Program-made: the position numbers and the translations under genes
In this document: positions 1 through 8,962 of the stretch, piece after piece
Position numbering within the stretch: position 1 is the first letter of the stretch
Layout of the letters: the number at the start of each line of letters is the position of its first letter
Notes under the pieces: generated by a model
What the model was told of the DNA's origin: nothing
The model's database searches: none
The model's input: the letters and a program-made list of their open reading frames with translations, nothing else
Source of the DNA: a bacterium
GTDB lineage: Bacteria > Vulcanimicrobiota > Vulcanimicrobiia > Vulcanimicrobiales > Vulcanimicrobiaceae
Reading direction: 5' to 3'
NCBI GenBank assembly: GCA_021794205.1
Contig: JAJYRH010000001.1
Location: forward strand, 205,688-269,687
DNA: 64,000 nt

Positions 1-69
1 CGGCGCGACGAGGAAGAGCAGCGCGGGAATGGCGAGCAGCCACCGCTCGTTCGGCCGACGATGTTTCAC
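1..69 (-). CDS. ABC transporter permease, N-terminus only (cut by window edge)
   Basis: Read on the minus strand, a GTG at 69-67 overlaps the stop of the upstream binding-protein gene (GTGA overlap). It encodes a short basic start (VKHRRPNER) followed by a hydrophobic stretch, WLLAIPALLFLVAP, which is typical of the first membrane helix of a ModB/WtpB-type permease. Only 23 codons are visible. The permease call rests on this hydrophobic start and on the coupled upstream substrate-binding protein. Substrate unknown; molybdate or tungstate would fit the binding protein. Confidence 0.6.
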   Translation of the reverse strand, partial: MKHRRPNERWLLAIPALLFLVAP

Positions 70-980
70 AAAAGCGGCGGGCCCAACGGGGGCTGGTAGC
101 CGAACGCATGGAGAATGCTCTGCCCGCGCTGCGAGCGTGCGTAGGCGATAAATGCGCGCGCGGCGTTCGGATTCGTCGCATTTTTTAAGACCGCGGCGTA
201 AAACACCAGCGGCTCGGGGTGTAACGTCTCGCTTGTACCGCGACGAACGAGGCGAATCGTCGCGCGTTCGTATCGGCGCGCGTACGCGGGATCGCCGAGA
301 TCGATCTGTGGTGGCAGGGCGATAAACGGCAGGTGCAGCGAACGCACCGCACTTTCATATCCCGACGACGCATCGATCTCGCCGCTCTCGAGTCGGCTTA
401 ATAGCGAGGCTTCGGTGAAGAGCTGTGCGGGGTTCCGATCGGCTCCGAGGATTCGTTGCGAAAGATCGGCGCGGTGATAATACCCTTGCGCGAGCTGCAT
501 GGTGAAGAGGATGCTCTGCCCCTGCGGATCGGTCGCCGGGTCGGTGCGGCCGAAGCGCAAGCCCGGTGTTTCGAGCACGCGCCACCACGGCGTCGCGCCC
601 GTCGCGGCGCTGCGGAGCTGCGCGGCGAAACGGCTCTTCGGGCTGTACGCGATGACCATCTGCGTGCGTGCGATGGGAACGGCGCGTGCGACGAGACCCG
701 CGCGCTGCAGCACGCGGATCGGGCCCGGCGTAATTGAGATGAAGAGATCGGCCTGCAGGCGCCCCGCCGCGATCAGGCGCGCCAAACCATAGGCGCCGCC
801 GCCGATGCCTTGATATCCGACATGCGCGTGCTCGGCGAACCGCGGCCCCAAGGCGCGGTCCATCACGGCCCCCATCGAACCGGCATAGGCGATGCGCAGC
901 GCTCGCTCGGAGGCCGACGCATGAAGCGGGAGAAGGATCGCGCACGCGAACGCGACGAGGAAAGTACGCACGGTTTTCAT
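66..980 (-). CDS. Periplasmic substrate-binding protein of a molybdate/tungstate-type ABC transporter
   Basis: A 304-residue protein starting at the ATG at 980. It has a clear signal peptide (MKTVRTF then a hydrophobic core, cleavage near ASA-SE). The mature protein begins with a beta-strand-turn pattern, LRIAYAGSMG, and contains FGRTDPATDPQGQ near its middle. This pattern is characteristic of ModA/WtpA-like oxyanion-binding proteins, which bind the anion between two lobes and deliver it to a membrane permease. The permease gene follows directly, overlapping at GTGA, so the two are translationally coupled. The reading frame stays open upstream of 980, but that part is not protein-like and lies over the divergent gene. 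Family confident; the exact anion is inferred. Confidence 0.8.
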   Translation of the reverse strand: MKTVRTFLVAFACAILLPLHASASERALRIAYAGSMGAVMDRALGPRFAEHAHVGYQGIGGGAYGLARLIAAGRLQADLFISITPGPIRVLQRAGLVARAVPIARTQMVIAYSPKSRFAAQLRSAATGATPWWRVLETPGLRFGRTDPATDPQGQSILFTMQLAQGYYHRADLSQRILGADRNPAQLFTEASLLSRLESGEIDASSGYESAVRSLHLPFIALPPQIDLGDPAYARRYERATIRLVRRGTSETLHPEPLVFYAAVLKNATNPNAARAFIAYARSQRGQSILHAFGYQPPLGPPLL

Positions 981-1112
981 GCGTTCTCGGTTATCCGTGC
1001 GGGCGCGCGAACCATGCGTCGAGCGGGGGGCGGGTAGGGAAAACAGGGAGAGGGTACGCCCGAGCGCGCATAAGGGCAGGATGATCGCCACTGCTCCCGC
1101 TCTCTGCCTCCG

Positions 1113-1832
1113 TTGAGCACGCCGCCGGCGGCGAGTGCCGAGTCGCCGCGCTTCGCTCGCAAGATCGGCGGCATCGCGCTGTTGCTGCTCTCCTTCGCGG
1201 TCGCCGCACTCGTCATACGCTTTCAGCCGGAGGTCGACCGGTTCATCCGCTCGATCGGTGGCTGGGCCTATCCGATGGCGACGGTGATCTTCGCGCTCGT
1301 CGCATCGGCGCCGTTCTCGGTGACCGATGCCCTCGCCGTGATGAACGGTGCGATTTTCGGGCCGCTCTGGGGATCGGTCATCAACGCCGTCGGGCTCGTT
1401 CTTGCGGCGATGCTCGGCTACTGGGTGAACCGGCACGCGACGCACCTCCTCGATCTCGATGCCTATCTCAAACGCTTGCCGGCGTGGACCCACCGTTTCA
1501 AGCCGGGATCGCCGATGTTTCTTATCTGCGTCCGCGTGATTCCGGGTTTCGGCGGGACCGTCGCCACGGCGACCGCCGCGGTGATGCGGGTCCCGCTGAT
1601 CCGGCAGATCTACACCATGTGCGTCGTCGCAATCCCCATCTGCACGTTGCTGGCGATCGGCGGCGACCGCGTGACCGTCCTCGTGCACGGATACGAACGC
1701 CGCGCGGGGAATGCGATGCGGCGTTACGAACGTCGGGCCAAAGTGTATATCGATAAGCACGCCCACCCATTCCACATTCACTTTCGGCGCGTTCGCCCGT
1801 CTCCGACGCCATCGCCGATCGTAACGCCGTGA
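1113..1832 (+). CDS. VTT-domain (TVP38/TMEM64, DedA-like) membrane protein
   Basis: A 239-residue integral membrane protein read from a TTG start; a later ATG would cut into the first membrane helix. Helices are visible at about residues 18-37, 48-72 and 80-105, with two more after residue 130. The segment VMNGAIFGPLWGSVINAVG matches the re-entrant FGP..G motif of the SNARE-associated/VTT family, and RVIPGFGG matches the second signature (R.IP). VTT proteins act in lipid flipping and membrane homeostasis; the specific role here is unknown. The C-terminal 50 residues are basic and His/Pro-rich. The stop overlaps the GTG start of the RNase D gene (GTGA). Confidence 0.8.
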   Translation: MSTPPAASAESPRFARKIGGIALLLLSFAVAALVIRFQPEVDRFIRSIGGWAYPMATVIFALVASAPFSVTDALAVMNGAIFGPLWGSVINAVGLVLAAMLGYWVNRHATHLLDLDAYLKRLPAWTHRFKPGSPMFLICVRVIPGFGGTVATATAAVMRVPLIRQIYTMCVVAIPICTLLAIGGDRVTVLVHGYERRAGNAMRRYERRAKVYIDKHAHPFHIHFRRVRPSPTPSPIVTP

Positions 1833-3004
1833 CGCACGAACTGATCGTCGATGCGCGGGGCGTCGCCGCCCTCTGCGCGCGCCTCGATGCGACCGACCGC
1901 GTGGGGCTCGATACCGAATTCCACGCAGAGCGCAGTTACGCGCCGCGTCTCATGGTCTTACAGCTCGCGTTGCCCGAGTACACGGCGATCGTCGATCCGC
2001 TCGCGCCGGGCATCGATTTACATCCGCTCGTCGAGGCGCTCGCGCGCGTGACGGTGGTCGGGCACGCGCTGCAAAGCGACTTAAAGATCTTTGCCGAGCG
2101 CTTTGGCAGCGTGCCGCCCAAACTCTTCGATACGCAAGTGGCGGCCTCGTTTCTCGGCTACGGAATGCAGATATCGCTCGCCGATCTCGTGCGCGATCTT
2201 ACCGGCGTGCGCCTGGCGAAAACGCAGACCGTCAGCGATTGGTCGACGCGGCCGTTGAGCGAGAAGCAGATGGAGTATCTCGTCGACGACGTGGTGCATC
2301 TGCTGCCGATGCACGATATGCTCCGGCAAAAGCTCGAAGAGCGCGGCCGCGCGGCCTGGTGCGACGAGGAGTGCGTGGCGCTGGCGAGGCCGGAAAAATA
2401 CCGCTTCGATTTACGCCGCGCCTACATGAAGATTCCCGGCGCGGTCCGCATGAATCGGCGCGAACTGGCGGTGCTCGCGGCGGTGGTCGCCGAACGAGAT
2501 GCGATCGCGAAGGAGCGCGACATCCCACCGAAATTCGTGATTCCCGACGACGTTATTGGAGGGATCGCGCAATTGCGTCCCAAGCACGTCGAAGATCTCG
2601 TGCAATTGCGTCGGCTCGAATCGAGCGCGCGGCGCAACTTCGGCGCGCGGCTGATCGATGCGGTCGAACGTGGCGAGGCGGTTCCCGAGGACGAGTTGCC
2701 GGAACGTCCGAGTCGCCCGCTCGGTGCCGAGCGCGAGACGCTGGCGACATTGCTCGGCGTTGCCGTCGGTGAGGCCGCTCGCGACGCAGGGCTTCCGCAG
2801 GGGCTCCTGGTCACCCGGGCCGCGCTCGAACGCGCCGCGCGCGAGGCACCGGGGAGCGCCGAGGAACTCGGCGAGCTCCTGGGACTCTCTGCATGGCGAA
2901 GCGCGCTTGTGGTCGAGCCGTTGTGGAGACTTTTGTCGGGAGAAACGCGAATTGTCGTCGAGGGCTATGCGAAAGGGGAGCCGAAAGTAACGCTCGTATC
3001 ATGA
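1829..3004 (+). CDS. rnd: Ribonuclease D
   Basis: A 391-residue DEDDy 3'-5' exoribonuclease used in tRNA 3'-end maturation and RNA turnover. The exonuclease residues are visible: D28 and E30 in LDTEF, D84 in ALQSDLKIF, and Y150 with D153/D154 in [12 protein letters not shown], which together bind the two metal ions. A HRDC-type helical region follows at about residues 205-285. Length is close to E. coli RNase D (375 residues). It starts at a GTG overlapping the upstream stop and ends in an ATGA overlap with aconitase, so it sits in one transcription unit with both neighbours. Confidence 0.93.
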   Translation: MTHELIVDARGVAALCARLDATDRVGLDTEFHAERSYAPRLMVLQLALPEYTAIVDPLAPGIDLHPLVEALARVTVVGHALQSDLKIFAERFGSVPPKLFDTQVAASFLGYGMQISLADLVRDLTGVRLAKTQTVSDWSTRPLSEKQMEYLVDDVVHLLPMHDMLRQKLEERGRAAWCDEECVALARPEKYRFDLRRAYMKIPGAVRMNRRELAVLAAVVAERDAIAKERDIPPKFVIPDDVIGGIAQLRPKHVEDLVQLRRLESSARRNFGARLIDAVERGEAVPEDELPERPSRPLGAERETLATLLGVAVGEAARDAGLPQGLLVTRAALERAAREAPGSAEELGELLGLSAWRSALVVEPLWRLLSGETRIVVEGYAKGEPKVTLVS

Positions 3005-5754
3005 GCGCTCAAAAATCAAGCTTTAATGCCGTCGGTACGCTGCGCGTCGGTGACCGATCCTACACCTACTATCGCCTCGAAGCCGTACGCGAGGCCGGGC
3101 TCGCCGATCTCTCGACGTTGCCGTATTCGATCAAGATTCTCTTAGAGAATCTTCTTCGCTTTGAAGACGGTCGTTCGGTTACGAAGGCCGATATCGAAGC
3201 ACTCGCGCGCTGGAGTCCTCGCGCGCGTTCGGAGAAAGAGATCGCCTTCCGGCCGGCACGCGTGCTCTTGCAAGATTTTACCGGCGTACCGTGCGTCGTC
3301 GATCTCGCCGCGATGCGCGATGCGATGGCGAAGATGGGCGGCGATCCCAACGCCATCAATCCGCTGCAACCCGTCGAACTCGTCATCGACCATTCGGTTC
3401 AAGTCGATCGCTTCGGTACCGCCGATGCTGCGGATCGAAATGCGGAAATTGAATTCGAACGCAATCGCGAGCGCTACGCATTTCTGAAATGGGGGCAATC
3501 CGCACTCGCGAATTTCCGAGCGGTTCCGCCCGATACCGGCATCGTCCATCAAGTCAACATCGAATATCTCGCGCGCGTAATTTTCGGCGCCGGCGGCGCG
3601 GGCGTCGCCTACGATCCGACGAGCGCGGTCGCCTATCCCGATAGCGCGGTTGGCACCGATTCGCACACCACGATGGTCGATGGATTGGGCGTCTTAGCGT
3701 TCGGCGTCGGCGGTATCGAAGCCGAGGCGGCGATGTTGGGGCAACCGGTCACGATGCTGATCCCCGAGGTTATCGGGTTCAAGCTCGAGGGCGCGTTGCG
3801 CGAGGGCGTCACCGCGACCGATTTAGTGTTGACCGTCACGCAAATGCTGCGCAAAAAGGGCGTCGTCGGAAAATTCGTCGAGTTTTACGGCACCGGCTTG
3901 AGCCGCTTGCCGGTCGCCGACCGCACCACGATCGGCAACATGTCGCCGGAGTTCGGTTCCACGGTCGCAATGTTTCCGATCGACGAGCGCACGCTGGAGT
4001 ATATGCGCCTCACCGGCCGCTCGCTCGAACATATCGCCCTCGTCGAAGCGTACGCGCGCGCGCAGGGAATCTTCCGCACCGACGACGCTCCCGAGCCGCA
4101 CTATAGCGACACGTTGGTGCTCGATCTCGGCACGGTCGAACCGAGCCTCGCCGGGCCCCGCCGTCCGCAGGACCGCGTTCGTTTGAACGAAGTGAAGTCG
4201 TCCTTTAACGGCGCCTTCGCCGAGTACGCAAAGACGCGCACGCCTGCGAACGCAGGCGCCGAGCGCATGCAAAACGAGGGTGGAAACGGTGGCGTCGCGC
4301 TCGCCGACGGCCCCGCAGAACTCACCGACGGTTCGGTCGTCATTGCGGCGATCACGAGTTGCACCAATACCAGCAATCCGTCGGTGCTCGTCGCGGCCGG
4401 GCTGCTTGCGAAGCGCGCGGTCGAGCGCGGCCTCAAGCAGAAACCGTGGGTGAAGACCTCGCTCGCGCCGGGAAGCAAAGTCGTCACCGATTACCTCGCG
4501 AAGGCGGACCTGCAAAAACCGCTCGACGCGCTCGGTTTCAACCTCGTCGGCTACGGCTGTACGACCTGCATCGGAAATTCGGGGCCGCTGCCGACCGAAG
4601 TGAGCGAAGCGATCGCCGAACGCAATCTCTTCGTTGGGGCGGTGCTCTCCGGAAATCGGAACTTCGAAGGACGCATTCACGCACAGGTGCGCGCGAATTA
4701 TCTCGCCTCACCGCCGTTGGTGGTGGCGTATGCGCTCGCCGGGCGTCTCGACATCGATCTCACCAACGATCCCCTCGGCACCGGGAGCGACGGCAAGCCG
4801 GTCTATCTGCGCGATATTTGGCCGACGAACGAAGAAGTCGCCCGCGTGGTCACGCAATGCGTCACCGACGAAATGTTCAAAACGCGTTACGCCGACGTAT
4901 TCCGCGGCGACGCAAATTGGGCGAATCTCGCCGTTGCGGCGAGCGAGCGCTATGCGTGGGATCCCAAATCCGAATACGTCAAGAATCCGCCGTATTTCGA
5001 CGGGATGCCCGCCGAACCGGGCGCGACCCAGGATATCCTCGGCGCGCGTGTGTTGGCGGTGCTTGGCGATTCGGTCACGACCGACCACATTTCGCCGGCC
5101 GGCTCGATTGCGAAGAACTCTCCGGCGGCGAAATATCTCGTCGAGCGCGGCATCGATCCCGCGGATTTCAATTCCTACGGCGCGCGCCGCGGCAACCACG
5201 AAGTGATGATGCGTGGAACCTTCGCGAACATCCGGCTTCGGAATGCCTTGGTTCCGGGCGTGGAAGGCGGCGTCACCCGCTATCTGCCGACCGGCGAGCA
5301 GATGTCGATCTTCGATGCCGCGATGCGGTATAAAAAAGACGGAACGCCGTTGGTGATTTTTGCCGGTAAAGAATACGGCTCGGGTTCCTCGCGCGACTGG
5401 GCGGCAAAAGGCCCGGCGCTCTTGGGCGTACGCGCCGTGATCGCGGAATCGTTCGAACGCATCCATCGCAGCAACCTGATCGGCATGGGCGTCCTTCCGC
5501 TCGAGTACGTCAACGGCGAGAGCGCGAGCAATTACGCCCTCACCGGCGAGGAGATCGTCGAGATTCTCGGCATCGCCGGCGGCGTGAAGCCGCGCATGGA
5601 GGTGAGCGTCAAGGCGACCGATCCGCAGAGCGGTAATTCGGTGCACTTCAAAGCACGCGTGCGCATCGATACTCCCGATGAGGCCGAGTACTACCGGCAT
5701 GGGGGCATCCTCCAGTACGTCCTCCGCCAGTTGCGGGCCGCTTCGAAGCGATAA
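3001..5754 (+). CDS. acnA: Aconitate hydratase A
   Basis: A 917-residue aconitase of the AcnA/IRP1 type, which interconverts citrate and isocitrate in the TCA cycle. The 4Fe-4S ligands are visible: C454 in SCTNTSNP and C520/C523 in [12 protein letters not shown]. The swivel-domain signature [16 protein letters not shown] is present near the C-terminus. The ATG at 3001 overlaps the rnd stop (ATGA). The frame is open for another 36 codons upstream, but those lie inside rnd and do not resemble aconitase. All domains are intact. Confidence 0.96.
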   Translation: MSAQKSSFNAVGTLRVGDRSYTYYRLEAVREAGLADLSTLPYSIKILLENLLRFEDGRSVTKADIEALARWSPRARSEKEIAFRPARVLLQDFTGVPCVVDLAAMRDAMAKMGGDPNAINPLQPVELVIDHSVQVDRFGTADAADRNAEIEFERNRERYAFLKWGQSALANFRAVPPDTGIVHQVNIEYLARVIFGAGGAGVAYDPTSAVAYPDSAVGTDSHTTMVDGLGVLAFGVGGIEAEAAMLGQPVTMLIPEVIGFKLEGALREGVTATDLVLTVTQMLRKKGVVGKFVEFYGTGLSRLPVADRTTIGNMSPEFGSTVAMFPIDERTLEYMRLTGRSLEHIALVEAYARAQGIFRTDDAPEPHYSDTLVLDLGTVEPSLAGPRRPQDRVRLNEVKSSFNGAFAEYAKTRTPANAGAERMQNEGGNGGVALADGPAELTDGSVVIAAITSCTNTSNPSVLVAAGLLAKRAVERGLKQKPWVKTSLAPGSKVVTDYLAKADLQKPLDALGFNLVGYGCTTCIGNSGPLPTEVSEAIAERNLFVGAVLSGNRNFEGRIHAQVRANYLASPPLVVAYALAGRLDIDLTNDPLGTGSDGKPVYLRDIWPTNEEVARVVTQCVTDEMFKTRYADVFRGDANWANLAVAASERYAWDPKSEYVKNPPYFDGMPAEPGATQDILGARVLAVLGDSVTTDHISPAGSIAKNSPAAKYLVERGIDPADFNSYGARRGNHEVMMRGTFANIRLRNALVPGVEGGVTRYLPTGEQMSIFDAAMRYKKDGTPLVIFAGKEYGSGSSRDWAAKGPALLGVRAVIAESFERIHRSNLIGMGVLPLEYVNGESASNYALTGEEIVEILGIAGGVKPRMEVSVKATDPQSGNSVHFKARVRIDTPDEAEYYRHGGILQYVLRQLRAASKR

Positions 5755-5768
5755 TCGCTCCGAGCGCC

Positions 5769-6902
5769 GTGAACGATGAAGCGACGATGGTAAGCGCCCT
5801 CGACCGACTCTACGACGAGTTGCAATCGGCGAATGCCGATTCGCTCGGCTATCCGGCGGCGAAGGATTTCGATTACACCGAGATCGAGCGTTTCCTGAAC
5901 TTCCCGATCAATAACATCGGGGATCCGTTCGCACAAGGAACCTACCGCGTCCACACGCGAGAGTGCGAACGGGAGGTCGTCGGGTTCTTTGCGGGGGCGA
6001 CGCGCGCTCCGCAAGACGACTGGTGGGGCTACGTCACCAATGGCGGCACCGAGGGCAATCTCTACGGGCTCTATCTCGCCCGCGAGCTGCATCCCGACGG
6101 CATGGTCTATTATTCCGAAGCGACGCATTACAGCGTCGCGAAGAACTTGCATTTCCTCGGCATGCGCCACATCACGATACGGTCGCAGGAGAACGGCGAG
6201 ATCGATTACGACGATCTCCTCGAAACGCTGAAAATTCATCGCGATCGCCCGCCGATTATCTTTGCGAATATCGGCACGACGATGACCGAGGCGCGCGACG
6301 ATATCGGACGGATCGTGGAGATGATGGATCGCTTGGCGATTCGCGAACGATACATTCATTCCGACGCCGCGCTCGCCGGGGGCTACGCCGCCTACCTCGA
6401 GCCGCGCCCGGCATGGGATTTTGCCGACGGCGCCGATTCCGTGGCGATCAGCGGGCACAAATTTCTCGGCGCGCCGATCCCGTGCGGCATCGTGATCGCC
6501 AGAAAGCACAACGTTCAGCGGATCGCACGCTCGATCGATTATATCGGAAGCCTCGATACGACGATCACCGGATCGAGGAGCGGCTTCTCGCCGCTGATGT
6601 TGTGGTACCGTTTGCGGCAACTCGGGGAGAGCGGCCTTCGCGAGCGCTTGCAACGTTCGTTGGACAATGCGGCCTATTTGGTCGAACGACTCGTGGCCAT
6701 CGGCGTGCCCGCATGGCGGAACTCCAACGCGATTACCGTCGTGCTTCCGCGCGTCGACGCGAGGATCCAGCAGCGTTGGCAGCTCGCCACCGCAGGGGAT
6801 ATCTCCCACGTCTTGGTACTTCCCAACGTCGGCCGCGACCAGATCGACACTTTCGTCGCCGACCTCGCGAACGCGCGTACGGAGGATGCATGCAAAGCCT
6901 GA
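5769..6902 (+). CDS. hdc: PLP-dependent histidine decarboxylase (group II decarboxylase)
   Basis: A 377-residue protein with the layout of Gram-negative PLP histidine decarboxylases (Morganella, Acinetobacter), which convert L-histidine to histamine. Diagnostic stretches include WGYVTNGGTEGN near residue 90, HYSVAKN, NIGTTMTEA, HSDAALAGG and SGHKFLG with Schiff-base lysine K231. Y/P-rich C-terminal elements such as PAWRNSNAITVV also match. The start is GTG 5769, with an alternative ATG at 5787. It lies 14 bases after acnA and overlaps the next gene by 13 bases. A related amino-acid decarboxylase activity cannot be excluded from sequence alone. No histidine/histamine antiporter is adjacent. 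Confidence 0.85.
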   Translation: MNDEATMVSALDRLYDELQSANADSLGYPAAKDFDYTEIERFLNFPINNIGDPFAQGTYRVHTRECEREVVGFFAGATRAPQDDWWGYVTNGGTEGNLYGLYLARELHPDGMVYYSEATHYSVAKNLHFLGMRHITIRSQENGEIDYDDLLETLKIHRDRPPIIFANIGTTMTEARDDIGRIVEMMDRLAIRERYIHSDAALAGGYAAYLEPRPAWDFADGADSVAISGHKFLGAPIPCGIVIARKHNVQRIARSIDYIGSLDTTITGSRSGFSPLMLWYRLRQLGESGLRERLQRSLDNAAYLVERLVAIGVPAWRNSNAITVVLPRVDARIQQRWQLATAGDISHVLVLPNVGRDQIDTFVADLANARTEDACKA

Positions 6903-7279
6903 GAGCGATCGTCCCGAATCGCCCCGGACTCCTCGCGGAGATCACGGAGGTGCTCGCGGCACGCGGCGTCGACATCCACGCGATCGTCGTGGAATCGCAC
7001 GGGAGTGCCGCACTCGTCCGTCTGGAAGTGGAGCGCGGCGACGAAGCGCTTGCGGCGCTCGCCGATGCCGGCCATCCCGCCGTCACCGATAACGTGTTAC
7101 TCGCGCGCATCGAGGATCGCCCCGGTGCGCTCGCCGCGGTTTCCCGCCGGCTCGGCGATGCCGAGATCAATATTCGTTCGCTCCATCACGTGCGGCGCGA
7201 CGAGGGCTTCGCCGTCGTGGCGATCAGCACCGATAATAACGATCGCGCGCGCGAACTCTTGGGGGCCTCCGCGCTGTAG
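6890..7279 (+). CDS. Tandem ACT-domain protein
   Basis: A 129-residue protein made of two ACT domains, about residues 1-64 and 67-129. Each starts with the usual strand and turn (PNRPGLLAEITEVLAARGVDI; EDRPGALAAVSRRLGDAEINI). ACT domains bind amino acids and often regulate enzymes allosterically. The ATG at 6890 overlaps the 3' end of the histidine decarboxylase gene by 13 bases, with a GGAGG ribosome site at 6881-6885 inside that gene. Coupled expression makes an amino-acid sensor for the decarboxylase plausible. That link is inference; the domain call is firm. Confidence 0.85.
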   Translation: MQSLRAIVPNRPGLLAEITEVLAARGVDIHAIVVESHGSAALVRLEVERGDEALAALADAGHPAVTDNVLLARIEDRPGALAAVSRRLGDAEINIRSLHHVRRDEGFAVVAISTDNNDRARELLGASAL

Positions 7280-7282
7280 GCC

Positions 7283-7632
7283 ATGGACCGCGACGAACGC
7301 CTGGTCCACCGTCTCGAAGCCTTTTGCGATATCGTCATCGGCTTTAGCCTCGCAGAACTGACCTTCTTTTTACGTTCTCGATCGTCGCGTTGATGTGGTG
7401 GTCGCATTAACGGCTCTTTTTTATGCAGGTGAACGCGCGCGCCCACAGCTCCGGCGATGCAATCGTCTCCTCGCTGCTCTCCGCGCTGTTGTTCGTGGTG
7501 GGAGTGCTCTGGGCCGGCACGAGCAATCCTACGAACTCGCTCTTTATTCCGTTGGCTATGGCCGTCGGTTTCGGAGGCGGTCGCTACCTGCTCGCCCTGT
7601 GGAACCACCTCCGAGATCGCCGAACGCTATAG
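7283..7632 (+). pseudogene. Decayed TMEM175/DUF1211-family membrane protein gene
   Basis: The ATG at 7283 opens a frame encoding MDRDERLVHRLEAFCDIVIGFSLAEL, close to the N-terminal signature of TMEM175/DUF1211 potassium-channel-like proteins, but the frame stops at 7391-7393 after 36 residues. A second frame carries FTFSIVALMWWSH, resembling the family's helix 2-3 segment ending in HH. It is broken by a TAA at 7408-7410 where a second His is expected, then continues through two more hydrophobic helices to 7632. About 40 residues expected between the two pieces are missing. The combination of frameshift, deletion and in-frame stop indicates a pseudogene. Its 3' end overlaps the convergent aceF by a few bases. 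Confidence 0.55.
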
Positions 7633-8931
7633 CGCGACGCGCTTGAAATCGCCGAGGAGATCGGCGACGAAGCGCAAGAAACGCGCCGCACCCGCGCCGT
7701 CGATGACGCGGTGATCGTAGCTGACGCTGATCGGTTGGATGAGCCGCGGAACGAAGGCGTTTCCGTCCCAAACGGGCTTCATCGTCGCGCGCGTCGCCCC
7801 GAGGATCGCAACTTCGGGTGCGTTGACGATCTGCGTGAATTGCGTGCCGCCGATGCTGCCGATCGAACTGATCGTGAAGCTGCCGCCTTGCATATCGGCG
7901 AGCGGGAGTTTTCCATCGCGAGCTTTCGTGGCGAGTTCCGCACTGCGCGTCGCAATGTCGAGAAGGCCGAGTTTATCGGCACCTTTCAAGACCGGAACGA
8001 CGAGCCCACCGGGGGTATCGGCTGCGAAGCCGATATTGTAATAACGTTTCAGCACGAGCGAGTCGCCGACGAGCGAGGAGTTGAATTCCGGAAAGTGCTG
8101 TAACGCCGCGACGCAGGCTTTGACGAGAAAGGCGAGCATGGTGAGCTTCGCCCCGCCGCGTTTGCTCTGCTCGGCGTTCACGCGTTCGCGAAACGCCTCG
8201 AGTTCGGTGACGTCGGCTTCATCGTAGTTGGTGATATGCGGGATTTGCACCCAGTTGCGGTGCAGGTTCGGGCCCGAGAGCCGTTTGATGCGCGGCAGTT
8301 CGACGCGTTCGGTCTCGCCGAAGGCGGCGAAATTCGGCGTCGGCCATGGCGGAAGCCCGGCGAACGAGGTGCCGCCGCCCGAGGCGAGCGCGGCTTTCAC
8401 GTGGCTCTGCACGTCCTCGCGCGTGATGCGTCCGTTGGGGCCGCTTCCGCGAACCCCGTGCAGATCGACGCCGAGCTCGCGCGAGAAGCGACGAATCGCC
8501 GGGCTCGCGTGGAGCGGCGCTTCGGCCGTTGCACTCGCCATCGACGGAGCGGCCGCGGGGGCGGAAGCCGCGATCGGAATCGGTGCGGGCGCAGGCGCCG
8601 GGGCCGGGGCCGGAGCCGGTGCAGCGGCCGGTGTTGGTGTTGCTGCGGGTGTCGGCGCAGCGACCGGTGCGAGCGTCGATGCATCGGCGGCGCCTTCGCT
8701 CTCGATCGTCAGCACCACGCTTCCTTCAGAGACGCGGTCGCCGGCCTTCACGCGCACCTCTCGGACGACGCCCGCAACGGTCGCAGGCACCTCCATCGAT
8801 GCTTTCTCGCTCTCCAACACCACCACCGATGCATCGCGCGCGATGCGGTCGCCGGGTTTGACCAAAACCTCGATCACCGGTACGTCTTTGAAATCGCCGA
8901 TGTCGGGGACCCGGAGTTCTGCGATAGCCAC
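7627..8931 (-). CDS. aceF: Pyruvate dehydrogenase complex E2, dihydrolipoamide acetyltransferase
   Basis: A 434-residue E2 subunit that transfers the acetyl group from E1 to CoA through a swinging lipoyl arm. It has one N-terminal lipoyl domain (residues 1-80) with lipoylated K43 in SEKAS, and a long Ala/Pro-rich linker at about 85-135. A peripheral subunit-binding domain follows at about 139-176 (ASPAIRRFSRELGV..GSGPNGRITREDV). The C-terminal catalytic domain ends in SYDHRVIDGAG, with H407 and D411. The start is GTG at 8931, 31 bases after the E1 gene. No E3 (lpd) gene is present in the window. The linker region is strongly biased in composition (Ala/Pro repeats). Confidence 0.93.
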   Translation of the reverse strand: MAIAELRVPDIGDFKDVPVIEVLVKPGDRIARDASVVVLESEKASMEVPATVAGVVREVRVKAGDRVSEGSVVLTIESEGAADASTLAPVAAPTPAATPTPAAAPAPAPAPAPAPAPIPIAASAPAAAPSMASATAEAPLHASPAIRRFSRELGVDLHGVRGSGPNGRITREDVQSHVKAALASGGGTSFAGLPPWPTPNFAAFGETERVELPRIKRLSGPNLHRNWVQIPHITNYDEADVTELEAFRERVNAEQSKRGGAKLTMLAFLVKACVAALQHFPEFNSSLVGDSLVLKRYYNIGFAADTPGGLVVPVLKGADKLGLLDIATRSAELATKARDGKLPLADMQGGSFTISSIGSIGGTQFTQIVNAPEVAILGATRATMKPVWDGNAFVPRLIQPISVSYDHRVIDGAGAARFLRFVADLLGDFKRVAL

Positions 8932-8962
8932 GTTGTGCGTGCTCCTCTGTTCGGTATGGGTG

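Noticed and set aside
980..1781. N-terminal extension of the substrate-binding protein
   Set aside because: The frame is open, but this part is antisense to the VTT gene and strongly charged and low-complexity; the signal peptide begins at 980.
8580..8680. Gly/Ala repeat-like stretch seen as a possible independent repetitive ORF
   Set aside because: It is the antisense of the Ala/Pro linker of the E2 acetyltransferase.
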